A DNA stretch of 64,000 nucleotides. It comes from Corallococcus caeni (GTDB lineage Bacteria > Myxococcota > Myxococcia > Myxococcales > Myxococcaceae). The notes beneath the pieces are model-generated. The model saw nothing but the letters and a program-made list of their open reading frames with translations. It was not told the origin of the DNA and did no database searches. The position numbers and the translations under genes were made by a program. The stretch's first letter is position 1. Every line of letters begins with the position of its first letter. This document shows, one piece after another, positions 32,887 through 43,269 of this stretch. The stretch spans positions 558,001 through 622,000 of the forward strand of contig NZ_BTTW01000001.1 in the NCBI RefSeq assembly GCF_036245865.1, read 5' to 3'.

Positions 32887-33918
32887 TCACCGTGGCGGGG
32901 GTGGAGGCCCGTCGGTGAGCGAGCGCCGGTACTCCGCCGGGCTCTGCCCCGTCCAGCGCCGGAAGGCGCGGTGGAAGGTGCTCGCCTCGGAGTAGCCGAG
33001 CGCGAAGGCGATCTCGGAGAGGGAGAGCTTGCCCTCCCGGAGGTAGCGCACGGTCAGGTCGCGGCGGAGTTCGTCGATGAGCTGCTGGTAGCTCGTCCCG
33101 AGTTCCTGAAGTCGGCGGAAGAAGCTGCGCTTGCTCAGGCCGAGCTGGCGCGCCAGGAGCTCCGCCTCCGGAGGGCCGGCGCTCAGGCTCCGGAGGATGC
33201 CCCGGCGCACGTCGTCCAGGAACCCGCCCTGCGCGGGGAGCTTGCCCAGCAGCACCTGCGCGAACCGGTCGAGCACGGCGCCCAACTCCGGGTAGAAGAC
33301 CGGGATGGGCCGGTCCAGCAGGCTCCGGTCGAGCGTCATTTCGTTGATGGGGTGGCCGAAGCGCACAGGGGCGCGGAACAGCCGCTGATGCTCCCGGGTG
33401 TCAGCGGGCGCCGCGTGCTGGAAGCAGACCTCCTGCGGGACCCACTCCTGCCGCAGGTACCTGCGGCCTCGCACGAGCAGCGCCGCGAGCGCGAACTCGT
33501 TGATGTGACGCGGGAGCGGATCCGGCCCGGGCCAGATGTGAACGAGCCGCGCGACCGGGCCTGTCTCCTCCAGGCTGAAGGAGGCGGCGTCATGGACCAG
33601 GGACTGGTAGCGCAGGAACGTGCGATAGCTCTCGCCCAGGGTGGACGCATGGCCCATCGCCAGGTCCACCAGGTCATAGGCATCGGGCGGCAACTCCTGG
33701 GCGCAGTGAAGCCCGAAGGCGTCGTCCCCCAGCCGGCGCGGCAGCTCCTCCCAGAGCGTCCTCACGAGTTCATGCGGGACACGGGCGTCCGGCTCGCGCA
33801 ACTGCTGCGAGGAGACACCGTGGGCGTCCAGGAGGTCCTGGACGGCGACACCCGCCCTGGACGCGGCACCCGCCAGGAACCGCGCCACGAGCGCGGTCAC
33901 GGTGAATCGCTGCGACAT
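32887..33918 (-). CDS. AraC-family transcriptional regulator
   Basis: The protein has 343 residues. The C-terminal ~100 residues carry the double helix-turn-helix of AraC/XylS proteins: LRREGKLSLSEIAFALGYSE context with SEASTFHRAFRRWTGQSPAE, ending EYRRSLTDG. The N-terminal ~190 residues match the AraC-type N-terminal effector domain of OruR/ArgR-like proteins. It starts 12 bases after the stop of the DUF885 gene in the same direction, so it is probably the second gene of that operon. Confidence 0.85.
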   Translation of the reverse strand: MSQRFTVTALVARFLAGAASRAGVAVQDLLDAHGVSSQQLREPDARVPHELVRTLWEELPRRLGDDAFGLHCAQELPPDAYDLVDLAMGHASTLGESYRTFLRYQSLVHDAASFSLEETGPVARLVHIWPGPDPLPRHINEFALAALLVRGRRYLRQEWVPQEVCFQHAAPADTREHQRLFRAPVRFGHPINEMTLDRSLLDRPIPVFYPELGAVLDRFAQVLLGKLPAQGGFLDDVRRGILRSLSAGPPEAELLARQLGLSKRSFFRRLQELGTSYQQLIDELRRDLTVRYLREGKLSLSEIAFALGYSEASTFHRAFRRWTGQSPAEYRRSLTDGPPPPPR

Positions 33919-33930
33919 GGCTTGGGACGC

Positions 33931-35727
33931 TCAGCGGGACGCGGAGGGCGCCGCGTCCTCGCCGAGCAGCAGCTGACGGACGATGGGCACGGGCGGGTAG
34001 CCGTGGGAGACCACCGCGTCGTGGAAGCGCTGGAGGCTGAAGTCCTTGCCCCACTTCACCTTCGCGTCCTCGCGCAGCTCCATCAGCATCTTCTTGCCCA
34101 GCGCATACACCAGGTACGTCGGATCCGACGTGCCACGGCGCGCCTCGCGCTCCGCGTTGATGCGCGTCATGTAGGCCTCCTTCTCGAAGAGGCTCACGGC
34201 CTGGTCGTACGTCATCCCGCGCGTGTGCAAGGACAACCCCGCCACGTAGCGCGCCAGCCGCTGGAGGTAGAGCGCCAGCTGGTTCAGCCGCAGCCGGTCC
34301 GCCTGGGGGCCCGTGCCGCCGTAGCCCTCGTCCAGCATCATCTGCTCGGTGTAGAGGCCCCAGCCTTCACTGAAGGAGCCGGAGCCCAGCAGCCGGCGCA
34401 CCTTCGACTGGATGCGATTGGTCCACAGGAACTGCACGTAGTGGCCGGGGTACGCCTCGTGGATGGAGACGAGGGGCAGCGCGTAGCGGTTGTAGAAGCT
34501 CATGTGCTGCTCGGACTGCTCCGCGCTCCACGCCGGGTCCGGCGGCGTCACGTAGTAGTACGCCTCCGTCGCCTTCGTCTCGAACGGGCCGGGCGTGCTC
34601 ATGCTCGCGAAGGACAGCGCGCGGCTGAACACCGGCGTCTCCGCCACCTTCGCGCGCACCTCGCTGGGCACGGTGATGATGCGGTGGTCGATGAGGAACT
34701 GGCGGATGTCCTCCAGCGTCGCCGTCGTGGTGGGCACCAGCTCCGCCCCGGCCGGGTGGTCCTTGCCCAGCTCGCGATACACGTCCATGGGCGCCTTGCC
34801 CGGCGCAATCCGCCCCGCCACCTCGCGGAACTGGTCCTGCGTGCGCTTCATCTCCGCGCGCCCCCAGGCCAGCAGCGAGTCGATGCTGTCGGTGACGCCC
34901 TCCTCGTACTGGAGCTTCTGGCGGTACGTCTCCTCACCGATGGCGAACTCCCCCTTCGAGCGGGGCAGCAGGTCGTCCTTCAGGAAGCGGATGTACCCGT
35001 CGATGGCCTCCAGGCAGCGGGCCTGTTCCTTCTTGAAGGCCTCCTGGAGCGCGGCGTCCTGCACCGGCGCGAAGGCCTGCGGCAGCGTCTGCGCGTAGAG
35101 CGAGCGCGTGCCCTTCACCTGCTCCAGGGCGATCTCCGTCCACAGCCTGGGCGGGTTCTGGAGGTTCGCCGGCGCCGCCGCGAACACCTCCGGCACCAGG
35201 GCCATGCGCTTCACCGCCGAGCGCATCCGCTCCTCCAGCGGCGCGAAGTCCCGGTTGATGAGCTGGTAGACGGCGTTGGACGCGAAGCCCAGGTAGGCGT
35301 TCGGGTTGCGCTCCCACGAGCGCACCGTCTCCAGGTCCAGGATGCGCGCCCGGAAGTGGTTCATCAGGATGTCGTAGTCGGCCCTGTCGCCGGGAGGCAG
35401 CGCGGCCCGATCCACCGCCCCGGGCAGCGCCGCGAGCCGTTCCTTCAGGAACGCCAGGTGCGACGCCCGCTCCTCGGGCCGGAAGCCGCGCAGCTCCCCG
35501 TCATACGTGTGGACGCCCGCGGACGTGGCGGACATCGGCGAGCGGCGGAAGTGCTCCTCGAAGTACGCTTCCACGAAGCCGCGCAGCGCCACCTGGGCGG
35601 GGGACGCCGTAGGGGCGGCGGCCTGGGAGGCCTGCGACTCCACCTGGGCCGGTGGACGTGACGAGGTGCAGCCGGGGGACAGCAGCAGCAACGCGGCGAG
35701 GATGCTGGGGGTTCGCAGTGCGTTCAT
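33931..35727 (-). CDS. DUF885-family zinc-peptidase-like lipoprotein
   Basis: The protein has 598 residues from the ATG at 35727; a longer frame to 35859 lacks a signal peptide at its start. A leader ends at lipobox SPGC. The body is the all-helical DUF885 fold, with the metallopeptidase-like signature SIHEAYPGHYVQ and the downstream EGWGLYTEQMML supplying the third zinc ligand. Family members are predicted carboxypeptidase-like enzymes; few are characterised. Periplasmic or outer-membrane-anchored by its lipid. Likely co-transcribed with the AraC gene behind it. Confidence 0.8.
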   Translation of the reverse strand: MNALRTPSILAALLLLSPGCTSSRPPAQVESQASQAAAPTASPAQVALRGFVEAYFEEHFRRSPMSATSAGVHTYDGELRGFRPEERASHLAFLKERLAALPGAVDRAALPPGDRADYDILMNHFRARILDLETVRSWERNPNAYLGFASNAVYQLINRDFAPLEERMRSAVKRMALVPEVFAAAPANLQNPPRLWTEIALEQVKGTRSLYAQTLPQAFAPVQDAALQEAFKKEQARCLEAIDGYIRFLKDDLLPRSKGEFAIGEETYRQKLQYEEGVTDSIDSLLAWGRAEMKRTQDQFREVAGRIAPGKAPMDVYRELGKDHPAGAELVPTTTATLEDIRQFLIDHRIITVPSEVRAKVAETPVFSRALSFASMSTPGPFETKATEAYYYVTPPDPAWSAEQSEQHMSFYNRYALPLVSIHEAYPGHYVQFLWTNRIQSKVRRLLGSGSFSEGWGLYTEQMMLDEGYGGTGPQADRLRLNQLALYLQRLARYVAGLSLHTRGMTYDQAVSLFEKEAYMTRINAEREARRGTSDPTYLVYALGKKMLMELREDAKVKWGKDFSLQRFHDAVVSHGYPPVPIVRQLLLGEDAAPSASR

Positions 35728-36024
35728 GGGGCCTTGGGGGAAGGAGACGCGGGAGCGTCGCCGAAGGGCTCGTGCGCGACAAGCGACGGAGAGCCATGGA
35801 TTTCCAGGCGACACCACAGCCTTTCCGGGAAGACAGCTACAAAGTCTCATCAAGGTCAACCCAGGCGCCGGGTCCTATCACCGTCCTGTCTAGCTCAAGA
35901 TTTCCAATGTCAGTCGTTTAAGGTATTCGTCGTCAGCGCCGACCGCTGGAAGGAATGGGGGCCTTCCACGTGAACGCGGTGCGTGCCACCACGGTTCGCC
36001 GTCCGCTCCCCGCCGAGACACCTC

Positions 36025-39000
36025 TTGAAACGACCTTTATTGCTCGCGCTGCTGCTGCTGGCGGCCGCGAATCCACTTGGCTGCGAGGCAGTAACGGAGG
36101 CGCTTCCCCTCCAATCACAGACGCAGGACACCACCCCAGGGGCCATGAGTACCCCCCGGGGAGGGTTTACCCTGACCTTGCTTTCGGACGGACGGGTTGT
36201 GGCCGCGGGCGGCTCGGGCAATGGCCCTGGCGTGCAAGAGCTGGCGAGTTGTGACCTCTATTCCCCTGCCACCGGAGAGTGGAGTGCCACCGGGGCCCTG
36301 AGCACCGGGCGGCATGGCCATTCAGCGGTGCTGCTGACCGACGGCCGGGTGATGGTCATTGGGGGCAGCGTCGGTGTCACTGCGCTGAGCAGCGTGGAGC
36401 TCTACGACCCCGCGACGGGGACCTGGAGCGCGGGGCCCGCGATGCCTTTCCCCCAGAGCACCACGAACTCCGTGGTGCTGCCGGACGGCAGGGTCTTCGT
36501 GGTGGGGGTCGGAGCGAAGGCTGCCCTCTTCGATCCCGCGACCTCCACCTGGACCGTGTTGCCGGATCAGATCCTGGCGCACAACGTGCCCGTGCTCACC
36601 TTGCTCCTGGACGGCCGTGTCCTGGTGTCGGGCTATCCCGGGGCTGAAATCTTCGATCCCGCGACCTCCACCTGGACGCGCCCCATCCCCGTGGTGGGCA
36701 ACCGCGACAACCATGCGGCGACCCTGCTGGCCAACGGCCGCGTGCTGTTCACGGGAGGCTTCGACCTCTGGGGCACGCCCCTCAAGACGGCGGAGGTCTT
36801 CGACCCGGCGACGAACACCGCCCAGGCCACCGGCTCGATGAGCGTGGCACGGTTCGGCCACCGGACCTGGCGCCTCGCGGACGGCACCGTCCTGGTCACG
36901 GGAGGCAAGCAGAGCGCGTCCAGCACCGAGCTGGACTCCGTGGAGCGTTATGAGCCGGCCACCGGCCTCTTCTCCCAGCGGGTGACGCTGCAACTCGCGC
37001 GCAGCTTCCATGAAGGAGTCCAGCTGGACTCCGGGCTGCTGCTCATCGCGGGAGGAAGCACGCAGGGTCCGCCCGGAGCGAAATACACCGCCGCGTCGGA
37101 GCTGTACGACCCCACCGCCTGCTACACCTCGTGCGCGCAGCTCGGAAAGAACTGCGGTTCGCTCGGTGACGGCTGTGGCGGCACCTTCGAGTGCGGCACG
37201 TGCGCTGGCGGCGAGACCTGCAACGCCAACGTCTGCGGCGACATCACCGCGCCGGCCGTCACCTTCACGTCTCCCAAGCGCTACGAGTTCGTCCACAACA
37301 CCATCACGCTCACCGCGAACGCTACCGACGCATCGGGCGTCACGCGCGTCGAGTTCTACGTGGACCCGCTCTACACCGGCGAGCCCTCCAAGCTCATCGG
37401 GACCGTGACCGGCCCCGGCCCGACGTACAGCGTGAACTGGGACTCCCGCACCACACTGGGCAACATCCTCCGGGCGAAGGCCTACGATGCCGCGGGCAAC
37501 GTCGGGACGACCTTCGTGGAGATCACCTGGCGCAATGGCAGTCCGGTCGTCGCCAGCTATGACAGCACCCGCATGACGCTCGTCTGCGGTGGGCTCGCCT
37601 CCCGCTGTGACTCCGGCTCGCAGTTCAACGGCCGCGGCTTGCTGGGGCCGGAGCCGCATGCCCCGAACACGCTGCGCAACACCTGCTACGACAGCCAGGA
37701 GGGCACCTACCATGTGAACGAGTCGCTGGATGCCCTCTCCGTCGCCACGCTCGACGACACCCCCATCGCCCAGGGCCGGCGGGTGAAGATCGAAGCAAAG
37801 GTCTGGGCGTCGGCCACCTACACCTCGGACCGGCTCATCCTCCTGCGCGCCACCGACGTGGACTCGGGCGCGGGCCCCACGTGGACCCACGTGGCGACGC
37901 TCTACCCCACCGCCGCGGGGCTCAATACCCTCTCCACCACCACGCTCCTTCCGGCGGGAAGCGTGCAGGCCTTCCGCGGCGTCTTCGGGAAGAACAGCGT
38001 CGCGACCCTGTGCTCGCCCTATGGCAGCTATGACGACCGCGACGACCTGGTCTTCTTCGCCGACAACGAACCGGACGCGGTGCCGCCCACGGTGGCGCTC
38101 AGCGCGCCGGTGAACGGCTCCATCCTGACGGGTGCCGTGGTGCTCCAGGCCTCCGCGAGCGACAACTTCGGCGTCACGGAGGTGGGGTTCTTCGACAACG
38201 GCCAGTTCCTCGGCTCCGTCACCACCGAGCCGTTCACCTTCACGTGGAACAGCAACGGCGCGGACAACGGGCCCCATACCCTCACGGCCCGCGCCCTGGA
38301 CCTCAAGGGCAACATTGCGACGAGCGCGGCCGTGGAGGTGACGTTGGACAATGACAAGACGGCTCCCACCGTGGCCATCACGTCACCGGCCACGGGCGCC
38401 ACCCTCTCTGGAAACGTGAGCGTCCAGGTCATCGCCAGCGACAACGTCGCGGTCAGGTCCCTGCTGCTGAAGGTGGACGGGCAGCAGAACTACAGCCTGG
38501 GAGGCCCGAACCTCACCAGCGCCAGCATGCCGCTCTACACGCAGTCCCTGAGCAACGGTCCGCATACGCTGGTGGTCCAGGCGCTGGACGCCGCGGGCAA
38601 CGCGATGAGCAGCGCCTCCGTGCAGGTCACGGTCTTCAATGACATCACCGCCCCCACGGTGGCCATCACCGCCCCCGTGAACGGCGCGGAGGTGTCCGGC
38701 TGGGTGAGCATCCCCGTCAACGCGAACGACAACGTGGCCGTGAGCAGGGTGGAGTTCTACCTGGACGGGGTCCTGCTCATGACCCGCGTCCCGCCCGACT
38801 TCACTGGCTCGTTCAACTCGGCGCTGTACAACAATGGCCCCTACACCCTCACCGCGAAGGCCTTCGACGCCGCGGGCAACAGCGCCGCCAGCGCCGCGGT
38901 GACGGTGCTGGTGAACAACGCGGGGGCCGCGAGCAACGCGTCCTATGACGCCGCGCTCAAGGTGCCCCGCTGCGCGGTGGGCGGCCGCTCGTGTGACTCC

Positions 39001-41085
39001 GGAACGCTGCTCAATGGCCGCGGCCTCGTAGGCCCGGAGCCGCACGCCTCCAATACGCTCGACAACTGCACGGACTCATCATCCGGCACGTATCACTCCT
39101 CGGAGTCCCTGGACCGCCTGAAGGTCTCCACCGTGGATGGCACCCCGCTGGCCGCGGGCAAGCGGGTGCGGGTGGAGGCCACCGTCTGGGCCTACAACGC
39201 CTCGTATGACACCCTGGAGCTGTACTCGGCCCCGAACGCGCTCAGCCCCGTCTGGACGCTGCTCACCATGGTCACGCCGGGCTACAGCAACCCCCAGACA
39301 CTCTCGACGACCTTCGTGCTGCCCGCCGGGCCGCTCCAGGCCATCCGGGGCGTGTTCCGGAGCGGAGGGGTGCAGGGCGCGTGCATTGGCAGCGGCTCCA
39401 ACGTCGACCGGGACGACCTGGTCTTCCCCGTGGCCACCGAGGCGGATGGGGTGGCGCCCACCGTGGCCATCACCTCGCCGGCCAGTGGAAGCACGCTCGA
39501 AAAGAGCACGACGGTGGCCTTCACCGCCGACGACAACTTCGGGGTGACGAAGGTGGAGCTCTACGTGGACGGGGCGCTGGCCGGCACCAGCACGGTGGCG
39601 CCCTTCTCCCTGACGTGGAGCACCGTGGGCCTGACCAACGGCCCGCACTCGCTCACCGCCGTGGCGTATGACCTGGCGGGCAACACCACCACCAGCGCGG
39701 CGGTCGGAGTGACGGTCTCGAACGACCTGACGCCGCCCACGGTCTTCATCACCTCGCCCGCCGAGGGCGCCCTGGGCCGGGGCACGATGACCCTGGCCGC
39801 CAGTGCGACGGACAACGTCGCCGTCACGAAGGTGGAGTTCTACGTGGACGGCGCGCGGCGCTTCAGCACGACCGTCGCGCCCTACTCCTTCAACTGGAAC
39901 TCGATGGTGGTGGGGAACGGAAGCCACACCTTGGTCGTGATGGCCTATGACGCGACCACCAACGTTGGCACCAGCCCTCCGGTGACGTTCACGACGGAAA
40001 ACGATCTGACGCCTCCCACGGTGGCCATGACGTCTCCGGCGAATGGCGCCGTGCTGAGCGGGACGGTGACGCTCACCGCGGATGCGGCGGATGCCTACGG
40101 CATCAGCCGCGTGGACTTCTACGTGGACACCCTGATGATTGGCAGCGCCACCACCGCGCCCTATGCGGTTTCGGTGAACACGGTGCTGCGTGGGAATGGC
40201 AGCCACACGCTGAAGGCCATCGCGTACGACACCGCGTCCAACAGCGCCACGAGCCAGGTCCTCACCGTCACCATCAGCAACGACTCGACACCTCCCACCG
40301 TCGCCCTGGTTTCACCAGTCTCGGGGGCCGTGGTGTCCGGCACCATCCTTCTCTCCGCGAACGCCAGCGACAACGTGGGCGTGGCGAGCGTGCGCTTCTA
40401 CATCAACTCCGTCCTGCTGGGCACGGTGAGCTCAGCGCCGTACCAGCTGGCGTGGAACACCTCCACCGTGACGAATGGTTCCGCGTCGGTGCGGGCGGAG
40501 GCGGTGGACACCTCCGGGCTGGTGTCCCCGAGCAGCACGGTCAGCGTCACCGTCTCCAACTCGGCGGGAGGAGGCGCCCAGGTCGCGACCTATGACGACG
40601 TGCTGCGGGTGCCCAAGTGCTCCGCGCGCGGCGTGTCCTGTGACAGCAGCGCGCTGCTCACCGGACGTGGCAGCCTGGGGCCGGAGCCCCATCAGCCCAA
40701 TGCCCTGGGTGCCTGCTCGGATGGCACGAGCGGCTCCTTCCACTCCGACGAGTCGCTGGACCGGCTGAAGGTGACGACGCTGGATGGCACCGTGATGCTG
40801 CCGGGCAAGACCGTGCGGGTGGAGGCCACCGTCTGGGCTTACTCCGGCTACTCCTCCGACAAGCTGGACCTGTACTACGCCGCGAGCGCGACCAGCCCGT
40901 CGTGGACGCTCCTCACCACGCTCACCCCCACGGCCGCCGGTTCGCAGACCCTGACGGCCACGTTCACGCTGCCCACCGGGACGCTCCAGGCGGTGCGCGG
41001 CGTGTTCCGTTACGGGGGAAGCATGGGCTCCTGCCCGGGCGGCACGTACACCGACGTGGATGACCTGGTCTTCGTCACCCAGTAG
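36025..41085 (+). CDS. Giant kelch/Ig-like surface lipoprotein
   Basis: The protein has 1,686 residues from a TTG at 36025 that opens a clean lipoprotein leader (MKRPLLLALLLLAAANPLGC); a GTG at 35983 is also in frame. Residues ~30-360 are kelch repeats (LSDGRVVAAGGS, LTDGRVMVIGGS, LDGRVLVSG). A Cys-rich linker (CAQLGKNCGSLGDGCGGTFE) follows. The rest has eight Ig-like domains of the PPTVAITSPxNG...FYVDG type. These are interleaved with three copies of a ~130-residue module beginning YDxxLKVPRCxxxGxSCDSG and containing GRGLxGPEPHxxNTL. Likely an adhesive or carbohydrate-binding exopolysaccharide-associated protein; the threefold module has no name I know. Confidence 0.8.
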   Translation: MKRPLLLALLLLAAANPLGCEAVTEALPLQSQTQDTTPGAMSTPRGGFTLTLLSDGRVVAAGGSGNGPGVQELASCDLYSPATGEWSATGALSTGRHGHSAVLLTDGRVMVIGGSVGVTALSSVELYDPATGTWSAGPAMPFPQSTTNSVVLPDGRVFVVGVGAKAALFDPATSTWTVLPDQILAHNVPVLTLLLDGRVLVSGYPGAEIFDPATSTWTRPIPVVGNRDNHAATLLANGRVLFTGGFDLWGTPLKTAEVFDPATNTAQATGSMSVARFGHRTWRLADGTVLVTGGKQSASSTELDSVERYEPATGLFSQRVTLQLARSFHEGVQLDSGLLLIAGGSTQGPPGAKYTAASELYDPTACYTSCAQLGKNCGSLGDGCGGTFECGTCAGGETCNANVCGDITAPAVTFTSPKRYEFVHNTITLTANATDASGVTRVEFYVDPLYTGEPSKLIGTVTGPGPTYSVNWDSRTTLGNILRAKAYDAAGNVGTTFVEITWRNGSPVVASYDSTRMTLVCGGLASRCDSGSQFNGRGLLGPEPHAPNTLRNTCYDSQEGTYHVNESLDALSVATLDDTPIAQGRRVKIEAKVWASATYTSDRLILLRATDVDSGAGPTWTHVATLYPTAAGLNTLSTTTLLPAGSVQAFRGVFGKNSVATLCSPYGSYDDRDDLVFFADNEPDAVPPTVALSAPVNGSILTGAVVLQASASDNFGVTEVGFFDNGQFLGSVTTEPFTFTWNSNGADNGPHTLTARALDLKGNIATSAAVEVTLDNDKTAPTVAITSPATGATLSGNVSVQVIASDNVAVRSLLLKVDGQQNYSLGGPNLTSASMPLYTQSLSNGPHTLVVQALDAAGNAMSSASVQVTVFNDITAPTVAITAPVNGAEVSGWVSIPVNANDNVAVSRVEFYLDGVLLMTRVPPDFTGSFNSALYNNGPYTLTAKAFDAAGNSAASAAVTVLVNNAGAASNASYDAALKVPRCAVGGRSCDSGTLLNGRGLVGPEPHASNTLDNCTDSSSGTYHSSESLDRLKVSTVDGTPLAAGKRVRVEATVWAYNASYDTLELYSAPNALSPVWTLLTMVTPGYSNPQTLSTTFVLPAGPLQAIRGVFRSGGVQGACIGSGSNVDRDDLVFPVATEADGVAPTVAITSPASGSTLEKSTTVAFTADDNFGVTKVELYVDGALAGTSTVAPFSLTWSTVGLTNGPHSLTAVAYDLAGNTTTSAAVGVTVSNDLTPPTVFITSPAEGALGRGTMTLAASATDNVAVTKVEFYVDGARRFSTTVAPYSFNWNSMVVGNGSHTLVVMAYDATTNVGTSPPVTFTTENDLTPPTVAMTSPANGAVLSGTVTLTADAADAYGISRVDFYVDTLMIGSATTAPYAVSVNTVLRGNGSHTLKAIAYDTASNSATSQVLTVTISNDSTPPTVALVSPVSGAVVSGTILLSANASDNVGVASVRFYINSVLLGTVSSAPYQLAWNTSTVTNGSASVRAEAVDTSGLVSPSSTVSVTVSNSAGGGAQVATYDDVLRVPKCSARGVSCDSSALLTGRGSLGPEPHQPNALGACSDGTSGSFHSDESLDRLKVTTLDGTVMLPGKTVRVEATVWAYSGYSSDKLDLYYAASATSPSWTLLTTLTPTAAGSQTLTATFTLPTGTLQAVRGVFRYGGSMGSCPGGTYTDVDDLVFVTQ

Positions 41086-41107
41086 CACCGCGTCCGGCGA
41101 CACCTGA

Positions 41108-41138
41108 CGCGGAGCCGGCCCCACAAGCCGGCTCCGCG
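41108..41138. terminator. Bidirectional stem-loop terminator
   Basis: A perfect 12-bp stem (CGCGGAGCCGGC with GCCGGCTCCGCG) and a 7-base loop lie between the convergent ends of the giant lipoprotein gene (stop 41085) and the LysR gene (stop 41171). Confidence 0.75.
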
Positions 41139-41170
41139 CAGCGAACCAGGCGAAGAGGGCGGCGCCGGCC

Positions 41171-42079
41171 TCAAGACGCTGCCTTCGGGTCCTTGATGAA
41201 GTCGATGAACGCCCGCAGCGGCGCGGGCACCAGGCGCCGCCCGGGGTAGTAGAGAAACGGCCCTGAGAAGCTCTGCCACCAGGGTTCGAGGACGGGCTCC
41301 AGCGCGCCGCTCTCCAGATACGGCCGCAGCCAATCCTCGAAGAGGCTCACGATGCCGGTCCCCGCGAGCGCCACGTCGACGGCGAGATCCGCGCCCCCAC
41401 CCAGGCCCACGATCAACGGCCCCGTGGGATCGACCCGCACCCGCTCCCCGTCGCGCTCGAACTCCCAGGGCGTCATGGCTCCGCTCGAGAAGCGGCCGCG
41501 CAGGCAGGCATGCTGGAGCAGCTCCCGCGGATGCTCCGGCCGGCCATGGCGCGCCAGATACGCCGGAGAGGCGGCGGTGGCGAAGCGCTGGACGCGCGGC
41601 CCGATGGGCACCGCGACCATGTCCTGCTCCAGCCGTTCGTCGTAGCGGATGCCGGCGTCACATCCCGCTTCGATCACGTCGACGAAGCTGTCCTCGGAGA
41701 TGACCTCCACGCGGATGTCGGGATAGGCGGCGAGGAATGGCGGGAGGATGGCGGGGAGGACCAGCCGCGACGCGCTGACCGGCACGTTGAGTCGCAAGGT
41801 CCCCGCCGGCTTGCCGCGAAAGCCGTTCACCACGTCGAGCGCGGCCTCCATCTCGCTCAACGCCGGGCCCAGCCGGGCCAGCAGCCCCTCCCCGGCCTCG
41901 GTGGGGACCACGCTGCGCGTCGTCCGGTTGAGCAGCCTGACCCCCAGTTGCTCCTCCAGACGGCGGACCGCATCACTGAGCGAGGACGCGCCCCGGCCGC
42001 TGAGGCGCGCGCCATCCCGGAAGCTCCGGGCCCGCGCCACCACCACGAAGGCATTCAAGTCACCCAGGTCGACCTTCAC
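41171..42079 (-). CDS. LysR-family transcriptional regulator
   Basis: The protein has 302 residues. The N-terminal winged helix-turn-helix reads LNAFVVVARARSFRDGARLS, then SLSDAVRRLEEQLGVRLLNR with TTRSVVPTEAG, the standard LysR signature. The effector domain (~90-300) has the RLNVPVSASRLVLPAILPPF opening strand. It is transcribed divergently from an aldo/keto reductase with 95 bases between starts, the usual arrangement of a LysR protein and its target. Confidence 0.9.
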   Translation of the reverse strand: MKVDLGDLNAFVVVARARSFRDGARLSGRGASSLSDAVRRLEEQLGVRLLNRTTRSVVPTEAGEGLLARLGPALSEMEAALDVVNGFRGKPAGTLRLNVPVSASRLVLPAILPPFLAAYPDIRVEVISEDSFVDVIEAGCDAGIRYDERLEQDMVAVPIGPRVQRFATAASPAYLARHGRPEHPRELLQHACLRGRFSSGAMTPWEFERDGERVRVDPTGPLIVGLGGGADLAVDVALAGTGIVSLFEDWLRPYLESGALEPVLEPWWQSFSGPFLYYPGRRLVPAPLRAFIDFIKDPKAAS

Positions 42080-42174
42080 TGTCCGCCGCTCCGCACGACC
42101 TGTACGGGCCGTGCCCTGTTATCGCCAGAGCCCACAACGGCTATCTCTGCCTCATCCCAACAAGGAGATGGAGC

Positions 42175-43056
42175 ATGCCCGGTTTCGACCCGTCCAACAC
42201 CTTCCCCCTCGGTGACCATCCCGTGAAGCGGCTCGGCTATGGCGCGATGCAGCTCGCCGGCCCCGGCGTCTTCGGTCCGCCCAGGGACCCCGCCGCCGCG
42301 CTGGCCGTGCTGCGCGAGGCCGTGGCTCGCGGGGTCGACCACATCGACACCAGCGACTTCTACGGCCCGCACGTCACCAACCGGCTGATCCGCGAGGCGC
42401 TCGCGCCCTACCCCAAGGACCTCGTCATCGTCACCAAGATTGGCGCCCGGCGCGGCGAGGACGGGTCCTGGCTCCCGGCCTATTCGCCGGAGGCGCTGAA
42501 GCAGGCCGTGCACGACAACCTGCGCAACCTGGGGCTCGACGTGCTGGACGTCGTCAACCTGCGGATCATGTTCGACACGCACGGCCCCGCGGAGGGATCC
42601 ATCGAAGCGCCGCTGACCGTGCTGGCGGAGCTTCAGCGGCAGGGCCTGGTGCGGCACATCGGGCTCAGCAACGTCACCCCCACGCAGGTCGCGGAGGGAC
42701 GCCGGATGGTCCGGGTGGTCTGCGTGCAGAACCAGTACAACCTGGCGCACCGGAGCGATGACGCGCTCATCGACGCGCTGGCCCGCGACAGCATCCCCTA
42801 CGTGCCGTTCTTCCCGCTGGGCGGCTTCACCCCGCTGCAGTCCTCCAACCTGTCCGCCGTCGCGCAGCGGCTGGGCGCGACGCCCATGCAGGTCGCGCTC
42901 GCGTGGCTGCTCCAACGCGCGCCCAACATCCTGCTGATTCCCGGCACGTCTTCCGTCGCGCACCTGCGGGAGAACCTGGCCGCGGGGGACCTCAAGCTGC
43001 CGGCCGATGCGCTCCAGGAGCTGGAGGCCATGGGCCGCACCACCGCGCACCCCTGA
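42175..43056 (+). CDS. Aldo/keto reductase-family oxidoreductase
   Basis: The protein has 293 residues. The (beta/alpha)8 fold is marked by RLGYGAMQLAGPGVFGPP, VDHIDTSDFYGPHVTNRLI with catalytic Asp and Tyr, a VIVTKIGARR strand bearing the active-site lysine, VRHIGLSNVTPTQVAEG and QNQYNLAHR. NADPH-dependent reduction of aldehydes or ketones is expected; similar proteins are annotated YdbC-like. Probably controlled by the divergent LysR gene. Confidence 0.85.
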   Translation: MPGFDPSNTFPLGDHPVKRLGYGAMQLAGPGVFGPPRDPAAALAVLREAVARGVDHIDTSDFYGPHVTNRLIREALAPYPKDLVIVTKIGARRGEDGSWLPAYSPEALKQAVHDNLRNLGLDVLDVVNLRIMFDTHGPAEGSIEAPLTVLAELQRQGLVRHIGLSNVTPTQVAEGRRMVRVVCVQNQYNLAHRSDDALIDALARDSIPYVPFFPLGGFTPLQSSNLSAVAQRLGATPMQVALAWLLQRAPNILLIPGTSSVAHLRENLAAGDLKLPADALQELEAMGRTTAHP

Positions 43057-43269
43057 GGCTTCACGTTGCAGGCACGGGCACACGTCTTCCTACCGCCCGT
43101 GCCTCTGCGTCCGGGGAAGACGCCGGCGCTTCCCGCCGCGACGCGCCCCGGTCCGCCCGCGAGGCTCCGCGCTCCGAGGCCGCCCCGACCTGGCAGGTGT
43201 TCACACTGCGGCATGCGTTCTGCACAAGCGGAGGACCTCACGTCCACCAGTCCTGCGTGAAGAGGTCCC

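Noticed and set aside
32617-35661. Plus-strand open frame of 1014 codons
   Set aside because: Entirely antisense to the lectin-like, AraC and DUF885 genes, which have clear families; no signal or domain in the translated product.
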